Positions 35,491 to 49,126 are shown, counted from the first letter of the stretch. The stretch: 64,000 bases of DNA from Mycoplasmopsis gallinarum DSM 19816 (GCF_000621085.1 NZ_KK211211.1:130704-194703); one strand, 5' to 3'. A program made the numbers and translations. The notes: generated by a model not told the origin, from the letters alone.

Positions 35491-35551
35491 TAAAATAAAC
35501 ATTTTTAATTTTAAGATAAAGAATAGAAAAAAGAAATAAAAATAACGAAAA

Positions 35552-35608
35552 AATGAAATTTATTTAAATTTTTTGCCTTATTTAGCCAAATTTAGAATAA
35601 ATTTCATT
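35552..35608. repeat. 13-bp perfect dyad at the centre of the twin promoters
   Basis: AATGAAATTTATT (35552-35564) and its exact reverse complement (35596-35608). Its centre, 35580, is also the centre of the whole 24-kb twin-gene region. Confidence 0.75.
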
Positions 35609-35658
35609 TCAAAATAAGAACTTGTAGTTTTTAGATGCTATTTTTTCATATTTTAATT

Positions 35659-35680
35659 GAACTTTTTTACAAAAAAGTTC
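35659..35680. repeat. Perfect 10-bp palindrome upstream of the plus-strand giant gene
   Basis: GAACTTTTTT, a 2-base spacer AC, then AAAAAAGTTC, ending 4 bases before the TA tract. It could be an operator; no counterpart was found beside the other twin. Confidence 0.7.
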
Positions 35681-35684
35681 TCGC

Positions 35685-35703
35685 ATATATATATATATAT
35701 ATA
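35685..35703. repeat. (AT)9 tract upstream of the plus-strand giant gene
   Basis: Eighteen bases of alternating AT plus one A, fused to a -10 box. It mirrors the tract at 35472-35490 with the same unit number. Confidence 0.85.
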
Positions 35704-35705
35704 AT
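35700..35705 (+). promoter_or_regulatory. -10 box of the plus-strand giant gene, built from the TA tract
   Basis: TATAAT is formed by the last units of the AT tract and the following AAT. Repeat gain or loss would shift it relative to the palindrome at 35659-35680 and any -35 element. Confidence 0.55.
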
Positions 35706-35749
35706 AAAGCAAAATTTACTTATAAATTTTTCAATTTGGAGATATAAAT

Positions 35750-38700
35750 ATGAAGAAAAATAAAAAATTGATTTTGCTTTTAGCGTCTTCATTATCTGTT
35801 TCAAGTTTAATTTTGCCTATTTCAGCAAATTATTCAAAACAGAATGTGAATATTGCAATTAATGATGTGAATTATGTGTTTGATAAAGTTAATTCTAATA
35901 TTTCAGATGATATTTGAACTGGTTATGATAATTATGGTAATGGCACACTTCATAGGTGATACAACTCTTTAGATTCAAAAGGAGTAACTAATTTAAGTCA
36001 AACTGGAAATAATAAGCTTAAATGAAGTGCAACTGGTGATGCATGATATAGATTATTCGATGCTTCAACCCCAGGTTTACCAACAAATATTAATCAAACC
36101 AATTGAAATGGTGAAGGTTTTGCTAATGAAATTGGTAATATGTATTCTTGAGAAAGAGATGGTGCCTCATCTTCATTACCTGCTAACACTGGTTCTTGAT
36201 GAAATGGAAATGGATTTAATCCATTAACTAATAGTAAAAAAATTAAAGTTGGTATTAACTTAACTAATGCTGACACAAATAATGACTTTTTTACTGCTGG
36301 AATTTATTTTTCAGACGATATTAGGTTAGTTGGTGATATCAAAATTCACTTATTTGTTAAACAAGATAGTAGCAGTGTTAACATTGATCAAAGTGAGGGT
36401 AAATTAACTACATATACTATAAATATCAATGATGATCCAAAAGCTAATATTGACACAATGGAAATAAGCCCATGAATAGGTAAAACGCAACAAGTAACTG
36501 GAACAGGTAAATCAGTTAACACAACTATAAACGGTAAGTCAAAAATGGCTTACATTAGTGACTATGCCTATTTACCATATTATGACCATATTCCTGATGA
36601 GTACGAAAATAATATGTCAGAAGCAAATAGAAATCAAAGAAACTGATGACAAAACACTAGACGAAATGGAAGTAATGAACTTTATGATGTTTTAATTAGA
36701 GGTTATACTCCACAAGCAGTAAGAAATTCTAATTTTACTTTCACAACCAATAAATTTAATCAAGTTGCTTTTGGTTTATTTCAACACTCAATAATTAGAA
36801 GTGGTACTCCTGTTATTACTAAAGATAATATAACTCAAAATCAAGGGGGATTATTCGTTTTTAGAGTTAATACAAGTACATCACATAATGAAATTGTTGC
36901 AGGGGCTGTAGTTGAATTAGAAATGAAACCATTTAATAATTCAACTGAACCTTTTAATCAATTATATGCTGGTAATGCTGGTTCTACCGCTGGAAGTAAA
37001 ACATATTTTGGAGTTTCAGAATATAGAAATTTAAATAGCAGAGATGATTACAAGGTTATTGGTGGATTTATTAAAATGGCTGATCGGAAACAGTCATATT
37101 TAAAGAAATTTAATACTGAAGAAAAAATTCAAGATAACCTTAAATTTTACAATCAAGCAACTGATGGAATTCCACAAGCTAATTTAATTATTTCTGAAAT
37201 CGGAAATAGTGCTTTTACATACAATGTTGACAAAAATGGTATTTCAAACAGCAATAAAAATAGCATTAGAACCAGAAATATTTATCAAGATTATAAAAAA
37301 TACAATAACTTGGATAATTTACGTCTTACTGCTTCTTTCGCTTCAGGTACAGATGTTAAAAAATGAAGAATGATTACTAAAACCTCGACTGCTTCTGCCT
37401 CAACAATTTTTGGAAGAGAATATCTAGATTTTGCACCAATTGAATACACTTTTACTGACTTGGAATATCTTAAAAGATATATTCAATCTAAAAAATGACT
37501 AACTAAAGGTGAAAAAGATGCTTTGACTAGATTTATAGAAAATGATACTTCTTTTAACATAGATAACCAATTTACAGATACAAATGCTAAAAATAGATGA
37601 GAAACCAAAATTGATACAATTGATGAGTTACAAAAAAGTATTGAAGAAAAATATAAGGAAGTCCGTGAATTTCCACTTAATACTCAAATTTATGATAGTA
37701 ATTGAAATACAGTTGCTACCAATAAAATGCTTTATGCTTTAGCTGATATCTCAGTTAAAAATAGTTTAGAAAAGTATATTAACGACAATTCTAGCGTTAT
37801 TAAACTTAAATCTACTGAATATAATGATGATGCAGGTGCACAAGATAGAAATACTTCTACTCAGTATAACAGGACTCCAGGTTATGATGATTTAAATGAA
37901 CTTCTTCAAGTAGTTAAAAAAACTGTAACTGATAGATTTGATGCAATTCTAACTTCAGGTAAAAATAATTTAAATTCTCTATATAGTAAATTGAATGATT
38001 ATGAAATTACAAAAGCTAATTCTCAAACTTATTCAACCAATAATACAAGAGCAACTAATTTGTTAACTAATAATCTTATTCAAAATGTTATTAATAAGTT
38101 AACAACTGCAGAAGAAGTTAAAACTTTTGACTCAACAACATCAATTCCGTACGAATCTAATATTAAGAATGTTTTAGATACTATTGCAAATTTAAATTCT
38201 CTTGTAACAGAAAAAAATAATTTAAAAACTCAAATTTTAGAGCAACAAAAACCTCAAAATGATTTTAAAAATTATGCTGTTTTTACAAAATCAACCAATT
38301 CTATTGATTTAAATTCTTTTGATACTTTTGATGCAAATTTAAAAGATGCAAATAATAAGACAATTCCAAACATTTTTGAATCAACTAGCACGTTGACAAG
38401 TTTTTACAATAATGGTAAAACTACTTTACAACAAAATTGAATTAATAAATTAACTGGTGCGGAAATTGATGGAGCTTATGTAGAGTTTAAAAAAGAAATT
38501 AATAATTTTCAAAACTTAAGTGGTACTGAAACATCAGGTGAAAAATTTGAAATTGTTAATAATTTATTAGCCAATTTAGGTTGAAATGGGCCATTTACTT
38601 ATGACACTAAAACCAAAACGTTAGCAATCAATGAAACTTATTACAGTGAAATTAATAAAGCAATGAATTCAGCTTTTTCTACTGCTAAAACCAATGCTAA

Positions 38701-41700
38701 AAGCAAAATTGATAATCTTACATATTTAAGCCAGTCTGAAAAAACCAGTGTTAAAAGTTTAATTGATCAAGCAGAACTATATAAAGATACATATGTAGCA
38801 AATCAAGACTACTCAAATAAAGTATTAATTGGTTCAGATAAAAATATTCAAACAATTGTTCAAAAATGAACTGATATTAATACTGAAAGAGAAAAAATTA
38901 AAGACTATACTGCAACTTTTGGTTATCCAGACAAAAACATTAAACCTTCTACATATAATAGAGATTCAATTACAACAGATAGCATTAGTCCTAATTCAAA
39001 TGATGTGGAAGCCGAAATTGTTAATGTCAGTGCTGATGATAGTCAAGGAACTTTAACAATCACTTATAAAATTGTTAAAAGCACTGATAAAGATAATGTT
39101 TATACACAAAACAAAACTTATACAATTACTGGTTTTAGTGATGAAAGAAACAGAATCAATAATGCTAGTGCAACACCAGAATATAAAAATGTTGCTGAAA
39201 AATCAACAATTCAGGCTTCAACCGTTGTAATAGCAAATAATAACAGTAATGATATTAAATGAACTTTACCTGCTAATACTCAAATTTACCCTGGTAGCGT
39301 TAGATATCTTGGTTACAATGACATTACAGGTAAAATCAAAGTTGCATATAAATTGCAATCAACTATTGATAATACTGCTATTTCAGCTGAAAAAACCGCT
39401 GAAATTACTGGATTCCAAACTGAAGAAGATAGATTAAATGGTCTAATTACTCAAGATACTAATGATACTCAAAAAACAATTCTTAAGATTACAGCTAATC
39501 CAATCAAACGTGCTTCAGATTCAACTTTGAATACTGACTATACAATTTCACTTATTAATAATTTTGGTAATGATAATAATGTCGCATTAACTGATTTATC
39601 TAATCCCACAAATAATGACACTAATGGATCAATTTCATATACTTACAAATTAAAAACTACAAGGGAAGCAAATGATTTAGTTACTATTGCTGATGAAATT
39701 CCTTCATCTGTAGATATTAAAAGTAATGCTTCAGCTTCTCAAACTAGAACTGGTTTCTTAACCCAAGCACAATATGAACAAAATCAAAGAGATGCTAAAA
39801 AAAGAGAAATTGATAATTATCAATATTTAAATAATGCACAAAAAGAAGCTATAAAAAATAGTATTCAAAATTCTCCAATTGATCAATTAGGCCAAAAAGT
39901 TGCTGATGCAAATAATTTAAATAATGCAATGAAAACTTACATTGAGGCAACTAATAATATTGAAACAATTAAACAGGGAATTGATTACACTCAAGCAGAT
40001 AATCAAAGTGGATTAGATGATGCGGTAACTCAACAAAAAACTGATGTTAATAAGACTCAAGGCTCTAATTTATCATTAACCGAAGTAAAAAATAGAACTA
40101 AAACAATTCAAGATGCAATTACTGATTTGAACGGTGAAGAAAGATTACAAAAAGCTAAAGATGACGCAATAAAAAAAATTAAGTCTGATTATTCATCATT
40201 AACTGACAAACAAAAAGAAAAAGCAATTGATTTAATTAATGCTAAAAATACCATTACGGATGTTACTACTCAAGATGAATCTAATAATGCATTAAATTCA
40301 TCAATGAAAACCTTGCGTGATTTCATTACAAATCAAAATACTGTAACAGCAGGCAATAATTATACTTATACTACTAATGCTTTAAGAGAAGCCTATGATG
40401 GTAATCCAACTAAAGATGGTAACCAAAAAGGTGGAGCAATTAAAAAAGCAGAAGATTTATTAGCTGCTTTAAATACTGACAATAATGATAATTTAATGAA
40501 TAAAACTAATGTTGATTCAATAAATACTGAAATTCAAAAAGCAATTAATAATTTAAACGGTGAACAAAGGTATAATGATGAATTAACTAGATTAAATTCA
40601 TTACAAGCTGCAACGGCTAAAGTTAAAGATGCTTCTAAAAATTCTAAAACTGCCAGCGAAATTACTAAAGACGATATTGAATTTGACAAATCTACAATTC
40701 CTACAGATGTAAAACCAGTTAATTTAGATATTTCAAATCAAAATGAAGTAACAGGTAAATTAGACTTAAGCTATAAATATCAATCAACTAAAGAAAATCT
40801 GGAAACTCTTCAATCTAATACCACTTATACATTAAGCGGAAATAATGCTTTAAGTACTTTAACAGAAGAAGCAAGATTGAATCAATTAATAGATGATAAT
40901 AATATTGCAAAAACTATTGATTTTAATGGAACTAAAAATCAAAATGCTATTGAAGACTTAACTAAAGCACAATTTAATGGTACATTAGCTAATAGTGAAA
41001 ACAATAAAGCTCAAATCGTAATTGATTCTATTGCACCTGATCCAACTGATGAGCATGCTGTAATTGTAACTTACAAATTACAATCAACTAAAGATAATTT
41101 AGGCAATCAAACTATTGTTTCAAAAACTGCTCAAACTAAAATAACTGGCTTTATGAGCAATAAAGAAAAAGAACAAAATACCATTAATGGCTATGATGAT
41201 GCTAATTTTGTAGGTACACCAGATAGCACAAAATTAGCTTCATCATTTGGACAGACACCAAAAAAAGTAAATATTACTTTTGCAGATAATGATAATGCAA
41301 ATCACACAAATGAAACAATCGAAATTAAATCAATTAAAACATGAGATGATGTTAATGGTTCATTAACTGCTGTTTTTGTAGTTAAAAGCAATAAACACGG
41401 TGAAGTCTTAACTTCTACAGATAAAGAAATTACTATTACTGGTTATTTAACTGAAGAACAGAGATTAAATAATTTAATTGATAATAAACAAAAAGAATTT
41501 AACTTTAGTGGAACAAAAACTAAAGATAAAACAACAGTTAATGAAGTAGCTAAAGAAAATATTTCAGGATATTTAGCAGAACAATTAAATGGGCAATTAA
41601 CTAATATTAATAATCAAAACAATGTTGAATTAGTAATTGATTCAATTTCAGAAACAAACCCTGATGGTAGCGTTAAATTTACTTATCACTTAAAATCAAC

Positions 41701-44700
41701 TAGAACTGATATTGCCAATAATACTGTGGTTTCTAAAACTTTAAGTGCTTCAATGAGTGGTTTCCAAAGCAATATAAGCTGTGAAAAAGCTGATTTAGAT
41801 GCCAAAACTGATGCTGATTTAGATGTAGTTATTGATAAAACTAAAATGGCTTCAAGTTTCAGTCCAGATCAAATTCAATTAAATCCTAAAGATGACACTA
41901 TAAGTGTTGTTAATAAAACAATTACAGGTTACAACGATGTAATTGGAGCAATTAAACTTACTTATAAACTAAAAAGTAATAAAAATGGGCAAGATGTTTA
42001 TTCTGAACCAAAAGAAATTATTATTACTGGACTTAAAACTGAAGCACAAAGATTAAATGCACTTTTAAATAACTTAGTTGAAGGTGATATTACTTTTAAC
42101 GGAACTAAAAATAATCAATTACCTTCAGTTAGTCCGGCTAATGATAAATCTAATTATTCATATGATGCAACTAAACAAACTACAAATAAAGCTAGTGCAT
42201 TTATTAATTCAATTACACCTGATAATTCAACTGGTCAAAATACTTTAAACTTAAAATTAGTGACAACTAAAACTCAAGATCAATTAATTTCAAATTGAAA
42301 TGTAACTAATTATGAAGCCCCAGAAAGCCAAAACAAAGATTTAGTAATCACTGGTTTCAGAACACAAGCTGAACAAAACAAAATTGATCAAGCTGCTGAA
42401 AAAGCAAGATTAACTAAGTTAATTGCTAATGCACAAATTACTTATCCAGATAGTGATCAAATTTTAGCTTCAAGTTCAGAAATTTCAGGAATTAATGCTG
42501 TAATCAATTCAACAGATAATAACGCAGAAATTATTATTCAAAACATTACTGATCAAAATGATTTAAATGGCGCAATTACAGTAGCTTATGTAATTCATAG
42601 TACTAAAGGTGGAATTTACGAAAATGTAAACACTGATGCACAAACTGTTGTTTTAAACAACTTTAAAACTGAGCAACAAAGATTGGATGCTTTATTTGCT
42701 AATAATCAAGCATCTGCTTCATTAACTGGAATTGATAGCACTGATTATTCTAAATATTTACCACAAGAAGCATTAGAACATTTAACTTTAACATTGAATA
42801 ACTTAGAAAATGCCAGAGTAGAAATTGTTTCTAAAGTGGCCAATAATCAAACTAATAGCATTGATTATACATATCGTTTAGTTTCAACTAGAGGAGTGGT
42901 TAGTGGTCATAATTTAAATAACGTTACATCAACAGAAACTAAAACAGGCTCATTAACAGGTTTCAAAACTTTAGCACAAGCTGAAAAAGAAAGATTAAAT
43001 AATATCAATCCTGATGATAAAAATGATGGTTATACTCATACAATAAATTATTCTGATAAAGATCAAATTTTAGCTTCAAAAGTTAAAATTAATGATTCTA
43101 ATTGAACTTGAGAAATTTCTCCGGCTACTGATCATACTTTTAGCAACCAAGAAATCATTGCTTATGATGATATTACTGGTAAATTAAGAGTTAGATATAA
43201 ATTGCAATCAAATAAAGAAGGTTTAACAGATGTTAAATCTGATTACAAATATGTAACTTTAACAGGTTTTAAAACTGAATTAGATAGATTAAACGATTTA
43301 GTAGCTCAACAAAATCAACCAGTTTCAATTGCTGCCAAAGAAGATAGAAAAAATGAAGGAACTAACGAGAAAAAAGCTTCACAATTAACTTCAGATGACT
43401 TTAATGTTGAATTAACTCAATATGGTCAAGGGCAAAATGTACAAGTAGAAACTATTTTGGATACACAAAATGCTAATGATGAAACCGGAACAATTGAATT
43501 AGGATATAAATTAATTTCAACTCGTCCATTAACTGGTACAAATGGTTTAATTTCAGGAACTTGAGATGATGCACCATCAAAAGCACCTGTAATTAAATCT
43601 AACACTTCAAATCCATTATTAAGTTTTACAGGTTATGTAACTAATGATGAGGAAGAAGAAAATAGAATTGAAAGATTAATTCCAAACTTGGTAATTGATT
43701 ATCCAAACAAGCAAAATTATTTACCTGATTTTAATATAAGTGATGTTATAGCAAACAATGTTCAAGTCAAATTAAGCGATAATCGTGAATTAAATGAAGC
43801 CCAAATAGAACTTAAATCTGGTTCAATGCAAATCCTTAGTCGTGATGATAGAAAAGGTGAAATCACTGTTAGCTATACTTTAGTATCTCAATCAAGAAAC
43901 AATGTTGAAATTGTAATTAATCAAACCAGAAGTAAAAATGCTAATACTATTAAAGGCTTTAAAACTGAATTACAAAGATTACAAGCTTTAAATTATGATT
44001 GAGCAAATACAATTGCAAATAAAGCTAATATTAGTCCATCTGATGTTATTTTAAATAACATCACACCTTATGCAACTGATAACGATCAAGCAAAAGAGAT
44101 AACAATTACTGGTTCTGATGATAGAAATGGTACATTGGATATTCAATACAATATCTATTCAAAACGTACTGATTTAACTGATATTCATGTAGTTAATAAA
44201 ACTGCACAAATAACTGGTTTACAAACTGAATTACAAAGATTAAATGCTTTAGTTGAGAATAATCAAGTAACTAAAACAATTAATTATGTACCAAATGATA
44301 AAGCCGAAATTAAAGCAAGTTCATTAGTTGCTAAAAAAGACGAAGTACTTGCAAATAATGATAATTCATACTTTACAACCTTAATTCAAAATCCAGCTAC
44401 TTCAAAAGCGAAAATTATTATTAAAGATATTACTGCTGATGATGAAACAGGTCAATTAACTGTTACATATGTATTGCAGTCAACCAAAGATGGATTAAAT
44501 AATATTGATTCATCTACTCAAGGCACAATTGCAATTTCTGGTTTCTTGACTAATTTACAAGAAGCTAAAAATAATTTAAAAGCTAAAATTGATGAATTAG
44601 TACAAAATAATAAATTAACTAGCGAACAAGCACAAGCACTTAAAGATAAAATTGATAGTACAGATACTGATTCTATTGATAAAGTTAACAAAATCGAATT

Positions 44701-47629
44701 AGAAGCAGATAAACAAGTTTTAGTTAATGAAGCTGAAAAAGAATTTACTCACTTAAACAAAGCACAATTAACTGATGTAATTAATAATATTAAAACTGCT
44801 GAAAACTTAGATAAGGCAAATGAAGCTAAAAACAATGGTCAAACATTAGATGATAAAATGGCTAAATTAGATGAAATAGTTAAAAACTATGAAGCTAAAA
44901 AATCATTAGATAAATATACCTATGCTTCAGAAACACCTAAAAATGCTTTTGATAAAGTAATTGAAGATGCTAAAAAATTATTAGATAAAACTAATGCTAC
45001 CGATTTAGGTGCAGATAATTTAGATAATTGAATTGGTATTGAAGAAACTAATACTAAAGGTGAAATTCAAACTAAATATGAAGCCTTAGATGGTGATATT
45101 CAAAAAGCTATTCAAGAAGTAACTAATAATGAATACTTATCTCCAAAACAAAAAGCAGATTTAATTAATAAACTTAATTCATTAGATTCTAATACTTTAG
45201 ATAAAACTAATGATGATGGTACTAAATTAACTTTAAATGATATTAAAGATGAAATTGCTAAAATTGAAGCTCTTAAAAAAGAAGCAATTAATCGGATTAA
45301 AGCATATGAAAACTTTAATCCACAACAAAAAGATGCATATATTAATCAAATTAAATCAAGCGACAATGATCAATTAGAAACCATTGAGAATAATGCAATT
45401 GCTTTAGATAACAAAATGCTTGAGTTAAAACAAGCAATTGAAAATGTTAAAGATGTACCTAATTCAAACGCATATCAAAATGCAGATCAAAACAATAAAG
45501 TTGCTTTTGATAACGCATTAAATGTTGCAAACAAAATTAAAAATGGTAAAGAAAACACTGATCCAAGTGATACATTTAATTACAATGCAAACTTAGGTGA
45601 AGTACAAAAAGCAATTGATGATCTTAAATTAGCTAATACCAATATTAATCGTGATGAAGCTCTTAAATATGTTGATAATGCGCCATATTTAAGTGCAGAG
45701 GAAAAAGCAAAATTCAAAGAACAACTTAACAAAAATCCAATCACAGATGAAACTATTGCTAAATTAAAAGAGCAAGCACAAATTATTAATGATGCTAAAA
45801 AAGTTTATGTAGATCAAATTAAAGCAATTGACAATAATGATTTAGATCAAAGTGATAAGGATAAATACATTAATCAAATCATTAATAAACCAATGACATT
45901 GGATGAAAATAATGTAATTACTAATCCAGAAGACTTTAGCAAAATTGTTTTTGATGCGCAAAAAGAAGGTTTAATTAATAAATTAGAAAATAATGTAAAT
46001 CAACCTAATTTACCAAATATTCTTAATCCAAAACAATTAGCCGAAGCTAAAGAAGCAATTAATAATGCGACTGATTTAGCAGAAGCACAAAAAGCTTATG
46101 ATGATGCAATTAAATTAAGTAAAAAAATGGCAGCTTTAGATGAATTAGTCAAAAACTATGAAAAATCAATCGCTAATCCAAACAACACAAAATACAATAA
46201 AGCTGATAATAAAGAACAATTTGATAATAAATTAGCTGAAGCTAAAAAATTATTAACATCAGATTCAGATAATGGTGTTGATAATAAATTATTGGAAGAT
46301 TTATTATCAAATAATGACAAATCATTACAACACTCATATGAAGAGTTAAATGGTTTAGAAAATGATTTAATTGAACAAATCAATAATTCAGAAGTTTTAT
46401 CACCAAATGAAAAAGCTACTTTAATAACTGAAGTAAATAACATTGATAAACATAATGATGAAGCAGGTCAAGTAGCTACATTGCAAGATAAACTTAATAA
46501 ATTAATTGCTGATAAAAACAATAATATTCAAACTATTCAAAATCTTGAAAATCTAAATCAAAGTCAAAAAGATGATTTAATTAACAGAATTAAAAATAAT
46601 GACTTGGTTGATAATCCAGCAATTTTAGACGAAGCTCAAAATCTTGATAATAAGATGAAAGAGTTAAAAGATGAAATTGCAAAAGAAAACAAAATTAAAG
46701 GTTTAAGCTACTATAATAAAGCGTCAGAAGAAAAACGTAATAACTACGAAAATGCTTTAAATGATGCTAAAAAATTAGTTAATAATGAAAATCCTGAAAC
46801 TTATGACACCGCAAATCTTAATGAAGCAGAAGTGCAAAAATTAATTGATAAACTTAAATTTGCTGAAAATGAAATTGCAGGTGAAAAAGTTCAAAAAGTA
46901 ACTGATTTACAAGAAGAATTAGCTCAAAAACTTAAAGAATTAGATCAAAATCCAAATCCATCATTGAATGAAGAAATTAACAAAATTATTAATGAATTAA
47001 ATGATCTTGATATAGATACTCATGATAGTGAATTAGCAACCAAAATGGTTACACTAAATAATCTTCTCAAATGATTAAGCGATCAGTGAAGACAAAGCAG
47101 TCAAATTGACAAACAAAATACTCAAAAAGCATATGATGATTTAAATCAAAACATTAATCAAGTTGAAAATATTCTTGAACAATATTTAAATAATGTGCAA
47201 AATGAAGTTTTAAAAAATGCTATTAATGAATTAAAAAATAAAACTATCAATAATCTCGATTTTATTAAATCTAAACTTAGTTTTACTTTAGCTTTAGAAG
47301 CAAATAATTTAGAACAAGCTGAACAATCAGCAAATAAATTGGTTAATTATGGTTTAAGTCAATATCAAAACTTCTTAAATAATTTAGTTAATGCTAAATT
47401 CTTTGAGCGTGATAAAGATAACAAAGTTAATATTGAAAATGCTAAGTCATTATTAAATATTCCATTAGTTAACATTGATAAAATTGACCAAAGTACATTT
47501 AAAGAAATTATTAAAAATCAAACTAATGTACAAGATAATCTAAAATGATTATGATGATTAATTTTAGCAACTGGAGTTATAGGTTCAGCCTTAATGCTCA
47601 GCATTTTAATCAAAAGAAACAAAAAATAA
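35750..47629 (+). CDS. Giant surface protein, plus-strand twin (3,959 aa)
   Basis: One open frame in code 4, with TGGAG 10 bases before the ATG. It has the same plan as its twin at 23529-35456: a signal peptide (KKNKKLILLLASSLSVSSLI), an N-terminal region of about 1,150 residues sharing blocks such as AWYRLFDASTPGLPTN and YFGVSEYRNLN, multiple Y-K-L-x-S-T-K/GF-x-T-E repeat units, long helical repeats, and the C-terminal anchor LWWLILATGVIGSALML plus IKRNKK. By eye the N-terminal quarter is clearly diverged, the middle fairly similar, the stretch about 41,760-47,050 nearly identical to the twin, and the last 180 residues diverged again, a mosaic pattern. It is probably an adhesin-like or antigenically variable surface protein. 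The module names are my reading of the repeats, not a database match. Confidence 0.9.
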
Positions 47630-47634
47630 AAATT

Positions 47635-47668
47635 AAAAGTATGAATTTAGTTCATACTTTTTTGTTTT
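47635..47668 (+). terminator. Terminator of the plus-strand giant gene
   Basis: AAAAGTATGAA and TTCATACTTTT arms with a 5-base loop (47635-47661), then TTTGTTTTT. It starts 6 bases after the stop codon. Confidence 0.8.
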
Positions 47669-47758
47669 TAAAATTAAATTATGCTATATACTTCTAAAAA
47701 GTTGATTTTTGGCTAAAAAAACACTAAAAAATTAACTTTTTGTAAAAGAGGTGAAATA

Positions 47759-49126
47759 ATGAATTATGATTTAATTATTATTGGTTGAGGAAAAGGCGGT
47801 AAAACTTTAGCTTCTCAATTGCCAGAAACTTGAAAAATTGCTTTAATTGAAAAAGATCCAAAAATGTTCGGAGGAACATGTATTAACATTGGTTGTTTAC
47901 CTTCAAAAAGTTTAGTGAATGACGCACATTTAATTGCAAAAATGAATGATTTTCATATTGAAAGAAATTATGAAATCAACAATAATTTTTTTAAACAAGC
48001 AATTCAACATAAAAATGATTTGGTTTCGTTTCTAAATCAAAAAAATTATGAAAAACTTGCTTTTAAAAGTAATGTTGATATCTACGTTGGAAATGCTTCC
48101 TTTATAAATGAAAATCAAATTCAAATTAAAGAATTAAGCGGAAAGATTTTAAATATTTTTGCGTCTAAAATTATTATTAATACAGGAGCAAAAACCAGAA
48201 AACTAAATTTTGATTCAAGTTGAGACACCAGAAACATTATTTATAGTGAAGAAGCGCTTAATTTAAATGAATTACCTAAAAAGTTATTAATTGTAGGAGC
48301 TGGATTCATTGGCCTTGAATTTGCTTCTTTTTATGCTAATTTCGGTTCTGAAGTAGCTATTTTGCAAAATAATAATTTATTTTTACCATCAGAAGATGAA
48401 GACAATGCACATGAAATTTTAAAAACTTTAAGCGATCAAAATATTTCAATTAATTTTAATTCACAAATTTTAGATTTAAGTGAATTTAATGAACAAACTA
48501 AAGTCACTTACACAAATGGTGATGAAGTTATCACTGAGATTTTTGACAAAATTTTAATTTCAATTGGAAGAATTGCTAATGTTGAAGATTTAAATTTAGC
48601 AGCTGCCAATGTTGAACTCAATGAAAGAAAAGAAATTAAAGTTAATGACTACTTACAAACTTCTAATCCAAATATTTATGCAATTGGAGATGTTAAAGGT
48701 GGCCCACAATTTACTTATATTTCACTTGATGATAGTAGAATTGTTTTTAATCATTTAAATAATGATTTATCTTATTCTTTGAAAGAAAGAAATTTAATCC
48801 CTATAGCTACTTTTATTTCGCCAACTTATGCAAGAGTTGGATTAACTGAAAAGGAAATAATAAATAAAAACATTCCTTACAAAAAGAAATTTTCTAATGT
48901 TGCTTCGATTCCAAAAGCAAGAGTAATTAGAGAAACTGAAGGTTTTGTTAAGATTTTAATCGATGAAAATGATTATATTATAGGGGCTTCTTTATTTATG
49001 CCTAATGCAGAAGAAGTAATTAATTTAATTGCGGTCGCAATCAAAAATAAAATTAAATCTAAAGAATTAAAAAATTTTATTTACACTCATCCAACAATGA
49101 CAGAGTCACTAAATGAAATTTTGTAA
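47759..49126 (+). CDS. RclA/Har-like flavin disulfide oxidoreductase
   Basis: 455 aa, class I pyridine nucleotide-disulfide reductase. FAD-binding GWGKGGKTLA is at residues 9-18 and the redox pair Cys41/Cys46 in GGTCINIGCLPSKSLV. The NAD(P) fold LLIVGAGFIGLEFASFY follows, then IYAIGDVKGGPQFTY (second FAD motif) and the C-terminal HPTMTES dimer-interface motif. GKGGKTLA with CINIGCLPSK is closer to RclA (hypochlorous-acid response) and the streptococcal hypothiocyanous-acid reductase Har than to lipoamide dehydrogenase (GGTCLNVGCIPSK). So it probably reduces host-made hypothiohalous acids in the cytoplasm. The ATG has GAGGTG 6 bases upstream and the gene is monocistronic. Mercuric reductase or lipoamide dehydrogenase remain alternatives, but no pyruvate-dehydrogenase genes are adjacent. 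Confidence 0.8.

Noticed and set aside
35472-35703. TA tracts as simple assembly noise
   Set aside because: Two tracts of equal unit number placed symmetrically at two promoters are unlikely to be error, although exact lengths may vary in the population.
23529-47629. Reading the giant regions as strings of many separate genes
   Set aside because: All pieces are in one frame and are separated only by TGA, which is Trp here; there are no internal ribosome sites at the pieces.
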